A DNA stretch of 64,000 bases from CAVTQZ01 sp963737015 (lineage in GTDB: Bacteria > Actinomycetota > Acidimicrobiia > Acidimicrobiales > UBA8190): positions 1,798,001 to 1,862,000 of the forward strand of contig CAVTQZ010000001.1 of assembly GCA_963737015.1 (NCBI GenBank), given 5' to 3'. Shown here one piece after another: positions 42,603 through 50,457 of the stretch; the stretch's first letter is position 1; the number at the start of each line of letters is the position of its first letter. The translations under genes and the position numbers were made by a program. The notes under the pieces are model-generated. The model had not been told where the DNA came from, searched no databases, and saw only the letters and a list, made by a program, of their open reading frames with translations.

Positions 42603-43030
42603 GAAGCGCGACCCGCTTCCCCCATCCATTCGAGAAGGTGGAGGAAGTCCGTCCACGCGGGCGCGAACACGTCGAGGTTCTCGACGGGCTCGTCACCTCT
42701 CGGTTCTATCCAGTGCCTCGTGCCGGCGGGGATCAGCATGACCGAACCCGGTCCGACCTCGTGGCCCTCGTCGCCGATGTGGTACACGGCCCGGCCCGAC
42801 ACTATGAGCGCGATCTGGTCGAACCCCTCGTGGACGTGAGGCGCCGGGTCCATCTCGGGCTCGATCTCGTTCAGGACGAGGATGACCTCCTTCGTCCCGA
42901 AGGCCCGACGCGTCACTCCCCTACGGACGTCCTCGGAGGGGATGTCCTCCCAGGTCGTCGCTATAGCGCTGCGCTGCGCCAACTGGCGGTCTCCTGCCCT
43001 CGTCTCGTTTTGCGGGACTGCTTCTTGCAT
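42599..43030 (-). CDS. Cupin-domain protein
   Basis: About 143 residues from ATG 43030; a start five codons earlier is possible. The cupin motif 1 is APHVHEGFDQIALIVSGRAVYHIGD and motif 2 is GSVMLIPAGTRHWIEP, giving three histidines and a glutamine or glutamate for metal. The function may be dioxygenase, isomerase or binding. It is the first gene of the unit cupin-fumarylacetoacetase-amidohydrolase-dimethylformamidase, with every junction overlapping. A palindrome CTTG-N5-CAAG spans the start codon. Confidence 0.85.
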   Translation of the reverse strand: MQEAVPQNETRAGDRQLAQRSAIATTWEDIPSEDVRRGVTRRAFGTKEVILVLNEIEPEMDPAPHVHEGFDQIALIVSGRAVYHIGDEGHEVGPGSVMLIPAGTRHWIEPRGDEPVENLDVFAPAWTDFLHLLEWMGEAGRAS

Positions 43031-43036
43031 AGCAAG
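43024..43036. promoter_or_regulatory. Palindrome CTTG-N5-CAAG at the cupin start
   Basis: The sequence CTTG CATAG CAAG is a short inverted repeat with the same half-site and spacer length as the 36102-36120 site. It overlaps the ATG of the cupin gene, so if it is an operator the transcript is likely leaderless or the true start is elsewhere. It is weaker evidence than the perfect 7-5-7 sites. Confidence 0.3.
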
Positions 43037-43081
43037 TCTCGTCACCAGCCGTGCCGGGTGTCAAGGAGCGTGCCGGGGCCG

Positions 43082-43123
43082 CGAACCCGAACCCCGAACC
43101 CCGAACCCCGAACCCGGAACCCG
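43082..43123 (-). repeat. Heptanucleotide repeat GGGTTCG with G-quadruplex potential
   Basis: About six head-to-tail copies of a 7-nt unit (CGAACCC on the plus strand; GGGTTCG on the minus) fill the gap between the M20-like gene and the cupin gene. On the strand that is transcribed for both genes there are six runs of three or four G separated by three- or four-base loops, an arrangement well suited to a G-quadruplex in DNA or mRNA. Unit number could vary between strains. Confidence 0.85.
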
Positions 43124-43124
43124 G

Positions 43125-44390
43125 CTAGGCGAGCGAGAAGCGCTCGACGATGCGGGCGTAGAGCCGGGCGAAGGAGACGAGCGCCTGGAGCGAGATCGCC
43201 TCCCTGCCCAGGCGTGCGTCCAGCGGCGCCGGTCCGACGCGCACCGTGTCCATCCCGGCCCGGCGCAGGAGGACCCCGTCGCTCGATCCGGTCCAGCCCG
43301 CCGGCCTCGGGGCGGCACCTCCCCAGATCTCCCTGTACGCATCGTCGGCGAAGCGGACGACGGCTGCATCCGGTGCGGTCCTCGCCGACGGCACCGAGTC
43401 GAGAAGAACTCCTTTCACCTCGATGCCTTTCCAACCGTCCTCGCGGCCCGAGTCCGTCACCTCTTGCGCGAGCTCAGAGACCGCTTCCTCGGGGTCGTCG
43501 CCGGGCCCGAGCACCAGGTACACGTGGAGGTCGAGCACTCCCGCGACCAGGTCGGGCTTGTAGGGGAGGCCGCAAGACAGAGCCCCCACTCCCGCCTCGC
43601 GTCCCGCCTGGCAACTGCTCTCGGATGCGCGCGACACGAATCTCTTCCGCCATCTCTCCACGGCGCGTACGGCGGATCCCGCGACCGCAGGCATGCCGCC
43701 TTCTTCCACGTGCGCGTCCCGGGCCATCACCAGACCCGGTTCTCCTCGCAGCTCGAGGACAGCGAACGCCGCTCCCGGTTCCTCGTAGAGAAGGCCCACG
43801 GGCCCGGCCTTCGCCACCACCGCCGCCTGGGGCAGTGCGCGTTGGAGCGACAGGTAGCGGCGGACGCCCTCCCCCGCCCCCGTGGAAGGAGCCCGTTCGC
43901 TCAGTTCGAGCCCGGGCGGGCGCGCCCTGTGGGTGCCACCCGAAGCGAGCAGCAACTTGGCGCGAGTGGCGTGACCACGAGCGGCGAGGGTGCGCACCGC
44001 GAGGGCGAACCCGACGACAGCCGCGGCCATAGGCCCCTTGGCGACGACCACCCCGTGCCCGGACAACACGTCGCCACGGCGTTCGAGCGCCAGCCGCTCA
44101 TATGCCGGGGCACCGACGGGTCGGTCGAGGTCAGGATCCCCGCTCAAAGAGGTGTCGAGATGGCCGTAGAGGAGAAGCCCTTCGGCCGGATCGCCACGAG
44201 CGGTGCATTCGAGGTTCGCCCTCGCGCCCGAGAATCGATCGAGGTTGCAGACGAGCTCCGGATGCCGGCTCTGGAGCCACCCGGCGATCCATTCGGCCAG
44301 CTCCGCCTCCGAACCCGCGGGGCTCGCGATCCCCACGGCGCCGGCGAGCAGCTCCAGAACTTCGTCCGGGTCCGGTTCGCCGAGGTCCAA
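43125..44390 (-). CDS. M20-like peptidase/deacylase with degenerate metal site
   Basis: A 421-residue protein starting at TTG 44390, two codons after the stop of the extradiol dioxygenase gene. The M20 framework is visible: LLAGAVGIASPAGSEAELAEWIAGWL, LLLYGHLDTSLSGD near residue 75 (first metal histidine), and a C-terminal WTGSSDGVLLRRAGMDTVRVGP segment. The segment that normally reads GRGxxDxKG is GHGVVVAKGPMAAAV here, so the bridging aspartate is missing, and the usual DEE motif is replaced by SGGTHRAR. It may therefore have lost hydrolase activity or belong to an unusual branch. It is in the same unit as ring-cleavage genes. Confidence 0.72.
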   Translation of the reverse strand: MDLGEPDPDEVLELLAGAVGIASPAGSEAELAEWIAGWLQSRHPELVCNLDRFSGARANLECTARGDPAEGLLLYGHLDTSLSGDPDLDRPVGAPAYERLALERRGDVLSGHGVVVAKGPMAAAVVGFALAVRTLAARGHATRAKLLLASGGTHRARPPGLELSERAPSTGAGEGVRRYLSLQRALPQAAVVAKAGPVGLLYEEPGAAFAVLELRGEPGLVMARDAHVEEGGMPAVAGSAVRAVERWRKRFVSRASESSCQAGREAGVGALSCGLPYKPDLVAGVLDLHVYLVLGPGDDPEEAVSELAQEVTDSGREDGWKGIEVKGVLLDSVPSARTAPDAAVVRFADDAYREIWGGAAPRPAGWTGSSDGVLLRRAGMDTVRVGPAPLDARLGREAISLQALVSFARLYARIVERFSLA

Positions 44391-44393
44391 CCT

Positions 44394-45269
44394 CTAGCGC
44401 AGTCCCCAGTCGTCGGCGGCGGCGCGCCACACGTCGATGTTGCGTGGATCGGCTGACATTCTCCGGGGGACGTGTGTCTCGTGCTCCTCGGGGCTCAGCA
44501 CCACGTGCCCGTCGCACAACTCGATGAGGGGCCCGAAGCGCGGGACCTCCATGTAGAAGGCGATCGACTTGGAGGCCGAGTGGTTGACGATGCCGGGTTC
44601 GGTCGTGACGCCCTTGTAACGCGCCCGGGCGAAACCGCGCATCACGTGGTCGAAGCTCTTCATCATGAACGCTATGTGCGCGACCTCGACCTTTTCGGCA
44701 CTTCTCATGGCAATCGAATGGTGGTACCTGTCTTCCCCTCGGAGGAACGCGCTGCGAAAGGCGATGAAGTCCGAAGGTAGAAAGCCGAGCACGTCCGTGT
44801 AGTACGCCAACGATGCGTCGAAGTGCGGGGTGGCGAGAAACGGATGGACGATGTCCACGGGACGTATCTCGACGAGCGGTGGCTCGGCGAACACCTGGAA
44901 CTCGTGCACCAACTCGAGGGTGAAGCCGTTCGGGTCCACAGTCGCGAAGCCGTCGGTGACGTACTGCTTCATGCGGTCATCGATCGGCATCACGGGATGT
45001 CCCGCCTCGCTCACCCGCTCCCTCAGGTCGGCGAGATCTGCAGCGGTCTCCGCGCTGAAACCGAGAGCGAGCACGTTCATCTCGCTCAGCGACGGGTTCT
45101 CCCGCAGCTCCACACAGTGGTGCTCGATGTCCGCCCGCATGGTGACCAGCCCGGGTTCCTCCTCCACCACCGTGAGCCCGACGTTGTACTCGTAGAACTC
45201 CTTGGCCTCGGTGACGTCGGGAACCTCGAGGCGCATGTACTCGAATCCGTAGGGTGCTCGCTTTCTCAT
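44394..45269 (-). CDS. Type I extradiol ring-cleavage dioxygenase (two VOC modules)
   Basis: A 291-residue protein from ATG 45269 with an N-terminal VOC module (about 8-125) and a catalytic C-terminal module (about 138-260). The iron ligands expected for BphC-type enzymes are found in order: the histidine in RPVDIVHPFLATPHF, the histidine in VEVAHIAFMM and the glutamate in GPLIELCDG. The second-sphere histidine (IVNHSASKS) and tyrosine (IAFYMEVP) are also present. It should open a catechol ring next to the hydroxyls with Fe(II) and oxygen. It follows the Rieske oxygenase alpha and beta genes, which would make the catechol after a diol dehydrogenase step. Confidence 0.9.
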   Translation of the reverse strand: MRKRAPYGFEYMRLEVPDVTEAKEFYEYNVGLTVVEEEPGLVTMRADIEHHCVELRENPSLSEMNVLALGFSAETAADLADLRERVSEAGHPVMPIDDRMKQYVTDGFATVDPNGFTLELVHEFQVFAEPPLVEIRPVDIVHPFLATPHFDASLAYYTDVLGFLPSDFIAFRSAFLRGEDRYHHSIAMRSAEKVEVAHIAFMMKSFDHVMRGFARARYKGVTTEPGIVNHSASKSIAFYMEVPRFGPLIELCDGHVVLSPEEHETHVPRRMSADPRNIDVWRAAADDWGLR

Positions 45270-45354
45270 GATCCCTCGTCCGTCTCCTGTCTCTCTGGGT
45301 CGATCTGAACCACAGCAGCCTTCGTCAGTATCTCTTGCGTGTTCCGGTCCACGC

Positions 45355-45867
45355 TCAGAGGATGAAGCTGAGCCGGGTCCCGGGACGAACGGACTCGGTC
45401 AGCAACACGGCCCTGCGCACACGGAAGCGCAGCTTTCCGTCCACGAGAGCCAGCTGGTGCTCGTAGTGGCCCACGTACGGATCCAACAGACCGTCGCGCA
45501 TGCGGTGGACGATGAAGTTCGCCCGGACGTCGAACGAGTCCGGGTCACGCTGACTGTGTCTGACGTTGCCGATGAGCCTTTGCGTGTGGGACGGAGGGTT
45601 CTCGGCGTGCGCATGCTTGCTCTTCATCCGGATGATCCGCGCTTGGAGCAGTTCCCAGTCGTCCGCGATGAAGAACTGGGCTTCGCGCCCCGAGAGTCCC
45701 CTCGCGTCGAATGTAGGGACCTCGTAGCGCGCACCCGGCTCGAAAAGTTCCAACCAGTCGTCCCAACGCCAAGCAGTGAGAAGCTCCGCTTCGCCGAAGA
45801 GGAAGTCCTCGACTTGGGCGCGGGTGATCTGCCCGGTCGTCTCGTCGTCAGAAACCGTGCTGGTCAT
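45355..45867 (-). CDS. Ring-hydroxylating dioxygenase beta (small) subunit
   Basis: About 170 residues from ATG 45867, sharing ATGA with the alpha subunit stop. The SnoaL/NTF2-like beta-subunit pattern is clear: ITRAQVEDFLFGEAELLTAWRWDDWLELFEPGARYEVP, then ARIIRMKSKHAHAENPPSHTQRLIGNVRH and DVRANFIVHRMRDGLLDPYVGHYEHQLAL. It supports the trimeric alpha-3 beta-3 form and has no redox centre. An 85-nt gap separates it from the extradiol dioxygenase gene. Confidence 0.92.
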   Translation of the reverse strand: MTSTVSDDETTGQITRAQVEDFLFGEAELLTAWRWDDWLELFEPGARYEVPTFDARGLSGREAQFFIADDWELLQARIIRMKSKHAHAENPPSHTQRLIGNVRHSQRDPDSFDVRANFIVHRMRDGLLDPYVGHYEHQLALVDGKLRFRVRRAVLLTESVRPGTRLSFIL

Positions 45868-47180
45868 GTCTTTTCCGGCTCCTCCAAGAGCTTGGCCCAC
45901 TGCCTCCAGAACGCGCGCACCCGCCCTTCGTCGACGGTCCGAAGCGGGCCTCCGGCCGCCTCGCTCTGCATTCCCCGCGACACGTCGTTCCAGTCGACTC
46001 CCGGGCGGGGGTCGTCCGCGGTGGACTCGATGGCTCGTTGTATCGCCTCTTGGGCCTCGAGGTCGTCGGGGGTGGCGAGACCCCCGGGACCTATGAAGCT
46101 GACGAGGATCTTGAGCCGCAGCTCGACCGCCTCCGGTGGCTCGTCCGCCGGCCCCAGCGCGAAAGCGGAGATCTCGGTGAGGCCGGGCGCAACCGGCTCC
46201 AGGAGCCGGATCGATATCCCCTCGATGTCGAACAGCAGCAGATTGGGGAACATGAAAAGCGTCCGGCTGTGGTCCGCGATGAACGATGCGCGCTCGGACC
46301 CGAGCCTCGCGAAGATCTCATTGCGGTTGCGGTCGATGCGTTCGCGCTCGGCCTCGCCGAAGCGGGGCTCCCAGTCGAAGCCCACTCGCCCGCTGTGCCC
46401 GTTCTGGATACCGACCACGTGTCCGTTTCCGAGGATGCGTCCCCGACCCCCTTCGTCGGACGTCGCGAAGCCGGTGCGTTTCAGGTACTCGAGAAAGGTG
46501 ACGTGACTCGGACCGAAGTGATATCCGTCCATCGCGTTCTCGACGCCTAGCTTCCAGTTGGCACGTGAGTAGTACCGCTGCGTCCCCGGCAGGACGCGCA
46601 TCGGGCCGGCTGAGTGGTCGGCCACGAGCTCGATGAACTCCGCGGCCGGGCCGAGGTAGTCGACAAGCGCAGGGGCGCCCGGATCGAAGCAGACGAAGAC
46701 GAAGTCGCGGAGCACTTCGAGGCGCGCGACGGCGCGCAGCCCGAGTCGGTCCCGAAACGACGAGTCCTGCGGGTAGGCCTCGGGGGAAGGTAGAGACACG
46801 AGCCGGCCGAGCGTGTCGAAGGTCCATGCGTGGTAGAAGCAACGCAGGCGCTTCGCGTTGCCCTCGGGCTCCCTGCAGATCGCCGTGCCACGGTGAGGAC
46901 ACGAGTTGTAGAAGGCCCGGACCGCTCCCTCCACGTCCCTCAGGAAGATGAGCTCACGGCCGCCGATCCTGCGCAGCTTGAAGTCCCCCGGCGACGCAAG
47001 CTCCGAGGCGTGTCCGAGGTACAGCCAGCAACGGCCCCAGATCCGGCGACGCTCGAGAGCGAAGACGTCGGGGTCCCGGTACGCGCTGCGATTGACCCGG
47101 AAGATCGCCGCTCCGTCGTCCTCGTCCAGGAAGCGACTGCGGAGCGCGACCTGCGGGCTCTGTGGAGAAACAACACTCAT
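45864..47180 (-). CDS. Ring-hydroxylating dioxygenase alpha subunit (Rieske)
   Basis: About 438 residues from ATG 47180, preceded by CGGAG. The Rieske cluster motifs are NSCPHRGTAIC and LRCFYHAWTFDTLG (about residues 93-120); the mononuclear iron site is GVENAMDGYHFGPSHVTFLEYL near 220. The C-terminus (LVSFIGPGGLATPDDLEAQEAIQRAI, GPLRTVDEGRVRAFWRQW) is intact, in contrast to its paralogue at 34091-35411. With the beta subunit it should insert dioxygen into an aromatic ring. No ferredoxin or reductase gene is in the unit, so electrons must come from elsewhere. Confidence 0.94.
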   Translation of the reverse strand: MSVVSPQSPQVALRSRFLDEDDGAAIFRVNRSAYRDPDVFALERRRIWGRCWLYLGHASELASPGDFKLRRIGGRELIFLRDVEGAVRAFYNSCPHRGTAICREPEGNAKRLRCFYHAWTFDTLGRLVSLPSPEAYPQDSSFRDRLGLRAVARLEVLRDFVFVCFDPGAPALVDYLGPAAEFIELVADHSAGPMRVLPGTQRYYSRANWKLGVENAMDGYHFGPSHVTFLEYLKRTGFATSDEGGRGRILGNGHVVGIQNGHSGRVGFDWEPRFGEAERERIDRNRNEIFARLGSERASFIADHSRTLFMFPNLLLFDIEGISIRLLEPVAPGLTEISAFALGPADEPPEAVELRLKILVSFIGPGGLATPDDLEAQEAIQRAIESTADDPRPGVDWNDVSRGMQSEAAGGPLRTVDEGRVRAFWRQWAKLLEEPEKT

Positions 47181-47271
47181 CTCACTCCGGGGCCCGGCGA
47201 GCTCCTCGGCGCACCGGGCCGTCTGCGACGCTACCAACCGGCCCCCGGGTGGTCAATCAATGCGTGACGAT

Positions 47272-47288
47272 ATCTTGCAATGAAAGAC
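47272..47288. promoter_or_regulatory. Imperfect operator-like site upstream of the Rieske alpha gene
   Basis: ATCTTG CAATG AAAGAC resembles the ATCTTG-N5-CAAGAT palindrome of 36102-36120 with one perfect and one degenerate arm. It lies about 90 nt upstream of the Rieske alpha start, between that gene and the stop of the SDR gene. It is a weak candidate on its own. Confidence 0.25.
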
Positions 47289-47299
47289 GCTTGCCGTCG

Positions 47300-48064
47300 T
47301 CAGTCCATGAAGGCTCCGCCGTTCACGGCGATCGCCTCACCGGTGACGAACGCCGCATCCTCGCTCGCCAGGAAGGCGACCACCCGCGCCACGTCCTCGG
47401 GTACCTCGAGGCGGCCCATCGGCGTGTCGGCGACGTACATCTCCCGCACCGCCTCGACCGCTATGCCCCGCAGCTCGGCCTCCCAAGAGAGCTCTCTCTC
47501 CTGCATGGGGGTGGCCACGTATCCAGGGCACACGCTGTTCACGCGAACACCCGAAGGGGCGAGCTCGTAGGCCATCGCCTGGGTGAGCCCGACGACGCCG
47601 AACTTCGACGCCACGTAGTCCGCCAGGAACGGCACCCTCCCTTGCTTGCCCGCCATCGACGCCACGTTGACGATGCAACCCCCGCCGCCGTGGCTGACCA
47701 TCGCTCGTGCCGCCGCCTGGCTCGCGAGGAAGAGGCCGCGCAGGTTGACCCCGAGCGTGGTGTCGAGCTCCTCGGGGCTGATGTCGAGAAACCGACGCAT
47801 CTTCGAGACGCCTGCGTTCGACACGAACACCTTTAGCGGCCCATGCTCGGAGACGATCGACGCCATCGTCTCTGTGAGAGCTGCGGCGTCGGTTACGTCC
47901 ATCGGGTACGACGCAGGTGAAGAGCATCGCTGTGCGACCCGTTCTGCGGCATCGGCGTCGAGGTCGGTGGGCACGACGACGTGGCCACGCCGCGCGAGTT
48001 CCTTCGCGATCGCCGCTCCTATGCCGGATCCCGCTCCCGTCACCACCGCGAGAAGCCCGCTCAT
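47300..48064 (-). CDS. Short-chain dehydrogenase/reductase
   Basis: About 254 residues from ATG 48064, overlapping the kinase stop; the much longer open frame upstream is out of frame with the kinase. The SDR features are GLLAVVTGAGSGIGAAIAKELARRG (cofactor glycine motif), NAG in FVSNAGVSKM, the catalytic serine in VNVASMAGKQGR and the tyrosine/lysine pair in ADYVASKFGVVGL. The end AAFVTGEAIAVNGGAFMD is typical of the family. The aspartate at TDLDADAAERVA suggests NAD. It could oxidise a polyol or sugar, or serve as a diol dehydrogenase for the adjacent Rieske system. Confidence 0.92.
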   Translation of the reverse strand: MSGLLAVVTGAGSGIGAAIAKELARRGHVVVPTDLDADAAERVAQRCSSPASYPMDVTDAAALTETMASIVSEHGPLKVFVSNAGVSKMRRFLDISPEELDTTLGVNLRGLFLASQAAARAMVSHGGGGCIVNVASMAGKQGRVPFLADYVASKFGVVGLTQAMAYELAPSGVRVNSVCPGYVATPMQERELSWEAELRGIAVEAVREMYVADTPMGRLEVPEDVARVVAFLASEDAAFVTGEAIAVNGGAFMD

Positions 48065-49566
48065 CGCGACTGGCGCCGCGCGAGGCGGTGGGACACGGGG
48101 GTTAGTAGAGACTGCAACTCGATGAACGTCTCGTAGGCGTCTTCGTATGCGGCCTCCTTGGCGGGATCCGGAAGTATCGGCTCCCCGAGTCGCACGAATT
48201 TCTCTGCGACCGACCAGTCGGCGAAGGCCCCGGAGCCAACCGCCGCGACGAAGGCGGCGCCGAGAGAAGCACCGCCGTGGTCCACGACGGGGAGGAGAGC
48301 GACACCGATCACGTCGGCGAGGATCTGCTTCCAGGTCTCGGACCCGCTTCCACCGTTGCTCACCCGCGCCTGACCCACCTCCAGCCCGGCCCCCGTGAAG
48401 GCGTCGAAGTGGTCTCGGAACCCGAATGCCACCGCCTCCATGCACGAACGGAACAGGTCACCGCGCTGATGGGCGAGGTGCAGGCCCACGAACGCACCTC
48501 GCAGGTCGGGATCGTGGAGGGGGGACTTCTCTCCGAGGAAATAGGGAAGGCATATGAGCTCTCCGGGCGCAGCGGCCGCCGCTTCGCGGTCCAGCTGCGC
48601 GAGGTCCGGCCCCCCGAAGATCTGCTGCGCCCAGCGAAGGAGGCTGCCGGAGGTCGCCATGCAACCGTTCGGGAGCCATTGTCCCGGAGCGGGGTGTCTG
48701 TCGAGGTACCACCGCGCGTCGATGGCCGGCGCGTCGGTCACCACGAGCACGTCGCCTGCTCCCCCGAGCTTCAACAACCAGTCGCCGCGCTCTGAAAGGC
48801 CTGCGGCGTACGCGGCGAGCACGTGGTCCGCTCCCCCGGTGTAGATGCGGGTTCCCGGCACGAGCGAGGTCGACTCCGAGGCCTCGGAGCTGACCACTCC
48901 CACGAGATCCCCGGGGCGCTTCACCCCGGGGAGAAGTCGGGCGTCGAGCCCCGCCGCATCGAGGACGACTTCCGAGAGCTCCCCCGAGAGCTCGTGGAGC
49001 CCGCTCTCGAGCGCCCAGTTCTCCTCGACGTGGCGCTCGGCGCCGAGCGCGATCGCGAGCCAGTCGTAGGAGCCGACTATCGAGGTGGTCGCCTCCGCGA
49101 TCCGTGGCTCGTTGCGTTCGAGCCATCTCCACGTCGGGGCGACCGACTGCTGCGTGATGGCCGATCCCGTCCTCGAAAGCACGTCGTAGGAGGCCGCGTC
49201 GATCTCCGCCGAGAGCTCGGCTATCTCGGTCACCGCCCGCGCGTCGTTCTGCAGGATGGCGCGGCGAAGCGGCCCTCCACTTCCGTCGAGCAGGATCACC
49301 GCGGGGACCATTCCCGAGCACGAGACGGCGCATATCTGCGACGCCTCGACCCGTGCCGCTTCGCACACCTCCGGAACACCCCGGCATACGTTGTCCCACC
49401 AGGTTCCGGTGTCGGCCTCCGACCACCCGGGGCCGTCGGAGAAGAGCTTCGAGGGCGCCGACGCCGAAGCGAGAAGACCGGTTCCCGGGTGCAGAAGCGA
49501 GAGCTTCGTGCCCGTGGTCCCGAGATCGATCCCGAGGACCAGTTCGCCTCCGGGTGTGTCGTTCAC
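48061..49566 (-). CDS. FGGY-family carbohydrate kinase
   Basis: A 501-residue kinase starting at GTG 49566 and overlapping the BtpA-family gene (GTGA). It has the phosphate-binding LVLGIDLGTTGTKLSLL at residues 9-25, AVSCSGMVPAVILLD with NDARAV in place of the usual QDxR, YTGGADHVLAAYAAGL and VSNGGSGSETWKQILADVIGVAL with GASLGAAFVAAVGSG. It resembles xylulokinase-type members. It would phosphorylate a polyol or pentose with ATP. With the SDR after it and a nucleoside-type importer in the same unit, the sugar part of an imported compound is a possible substrate, which is an inference. Confidence 0.9.
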   Translation of the reverse strand: MNDTPGGELVLGIDLGTTGTKLSLLHPGTGLLASASAPSKLFSDGPGWSEADTGTWWDNVCRGVPEVCEAARVEASQICAVSCSGMVPAVILLDGSGGPLRRAILQNDARAVTEIAELSAEIDAASYDVLSRTGSAITQQSVAPTWRWLERNEPRIAEATTSIVGSYDWLAIALGAERHVEENWALESGLHELSGELSEVVLDAAGLDARLLPGVKRPGDLVGVVSSEASESTSLVPGTRIYTGGADHVLAAYAAGLSERGDWLLKLGGAGDVLVVTDAPAIDARWYLDRHPAPGQWLPNGCMATSGSLLRWAQQIFGGPDLAQLDREAAAAAPGELICLPYFLGEKSPLHDPDLRGAFVGLHLAHQRGDLFRSCMEAVAFGFRDHFDAFTGAGLEVGQARVSNGGSGSETWKQILADVIGVALLPVVDHGGASLGAAFVAAVGSGAFADWSVAEKFVRLGEPILPDPAKEAAYEDAYETFIELQSLLTPVSHRLARRQSR

Positions 49567-50420
49567 TTACCCCGGGCAGCGCGCACGAACTCGCGCGCGC
49601 GCGATGGATCGACCGGGTTCCAGGTGTAGCCGTCGACCTTGAGGCTGCTTCCCACGATGCAACCGTCGGCGCTTTCCAAGAACGCGGCGATGTTCTGCGC
49701 CTTGGCGCCGGTGTTCAAGAGCACAGGGAGGTCGCCGGGTACCGCCTTCCTCACGCTCTGGAGCGTGGATATGTCGGGCTCGGCGCCGGCCATCGGCCCA
49801 GAAACGAGCAGTGCGTCGGGGAGGCTCGACACCGAGACGGTGCGCGCCACGTCCGCTGGGGATCGTCCGCCGACCGAGGAGGCGAACTCGGGCGTGATGT
49901 TCATGAAAACGGCGAGCGAATCCGCCCCGTACTCACGTCGCCTCCGGAGCACCCCGGCCGCATCGGGCGCCCACAGACCCATGTCGGATTCCCAGAGGCC
50001 GGTGACCACCTCCCGCATGAACCGCGCTTCGGTCGCTATGGCAATGGCGAGCGCACAGTTCGCGTCCCAGAGGTAATCGACACCGAAGGGGATCTCGAGC
50101 GGAAGGCACTCCGTGACCACGCGCGCCATGATCGCGGAGGCTGTCATGTCGGCCTTCAGCGTGTACGGCCGGTCGTTCTCGTTGCAGAACATGACGGCGT
50201 CGAACCCGCTGTCCACGAGCACCGCGAGATCGTCTCGAAGCTGGCTCACGATGCCCGAGATTCCCGAACCCGCGTCGTACAGGGGTGTGCCGGGCAGCGC
50301 CTGTACGTGCGCCATCGCAACGAGGGCTTTGTCCGTCCCGGGGAAGATCTTGCGGAAACGGACCCCGAATGCGGCCCGGTCTTGGCCGGCGCGCAAGGGC
50401 CCTTCATCCGGTGCCGTCAT
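49563..50420 (-). CDS. BtpA/SgcQ family TIM-barrel protein
   Basis: A 285-residue protein from ATG 50420. The family pattern is ALVAMAHVQALPGTPLYD, DLAVLVDSGFDAVMFCNENDRPYTLKAD, IPFGVDYLWDANCALAIAIATEARFMREVVTGLWESDMGLWAPDAAGVLRRR, and the C-terminal LLNTGAKAQNIAAFLESADGCIVGSSLKVDG. Family members include BtpA, linked to photosystem I assembly, and SgcQ of a sugar operon; a barrel acting on a phosphorylated sugar is likely but not shown. It is separated from the amidohydrolase gene by about 37 nt. Confidence 0.85.
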   Translation of the reverse strand: MTAPDEGPLRAGQDRAAFGVRFRKIFPGTDKALVAMAHVQALPGTPLYDAGSGISGIVSQLRDDLAVLVDSGFDAVMFCNENDRPYTLKADMTASAIMARVVTECLPLEIPFGVDYLWDANCALAIAIATEARFMREVVTGLWESDMGLWAPDAAGVLRRRREYGADSLAVFMNITPEFASSVGGRSPADVARTVSVSSLPDALLVSGPMAGAEPDISTLQSVRKAVPGDLPVLLNTGAKAQNIAAFLESADGCIVGSSLKVDGYTWNPVDPSRAREFVRAARGK

Positions 50421-50457
50421 CGAATCGTTCTCCTAGCCCTCGGGCGAACCATCGTCC

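Noticed and set aside
43082..43123. Possible CRISPR array
   Set aside because: The repeat unit is only 7 nt with no spacers and no cas genes are present; it is a simple tandem repeat.
42521..44032. A 503-residue open frame on the plus strand rich in arginine and proline
   Set aside because: It lies antisense to the fumarylacetoacetase-like, cupin and M20-like genes and owes its length to high G+C content.
48065..48445. N-terminal extension of the SDR reading frame
   Set aside because: The 127 additional residues are out of frame with the FGGY kinase and arginine-rich; the SDR fold begins at ATG 48064, which overlaps the kinase stop.
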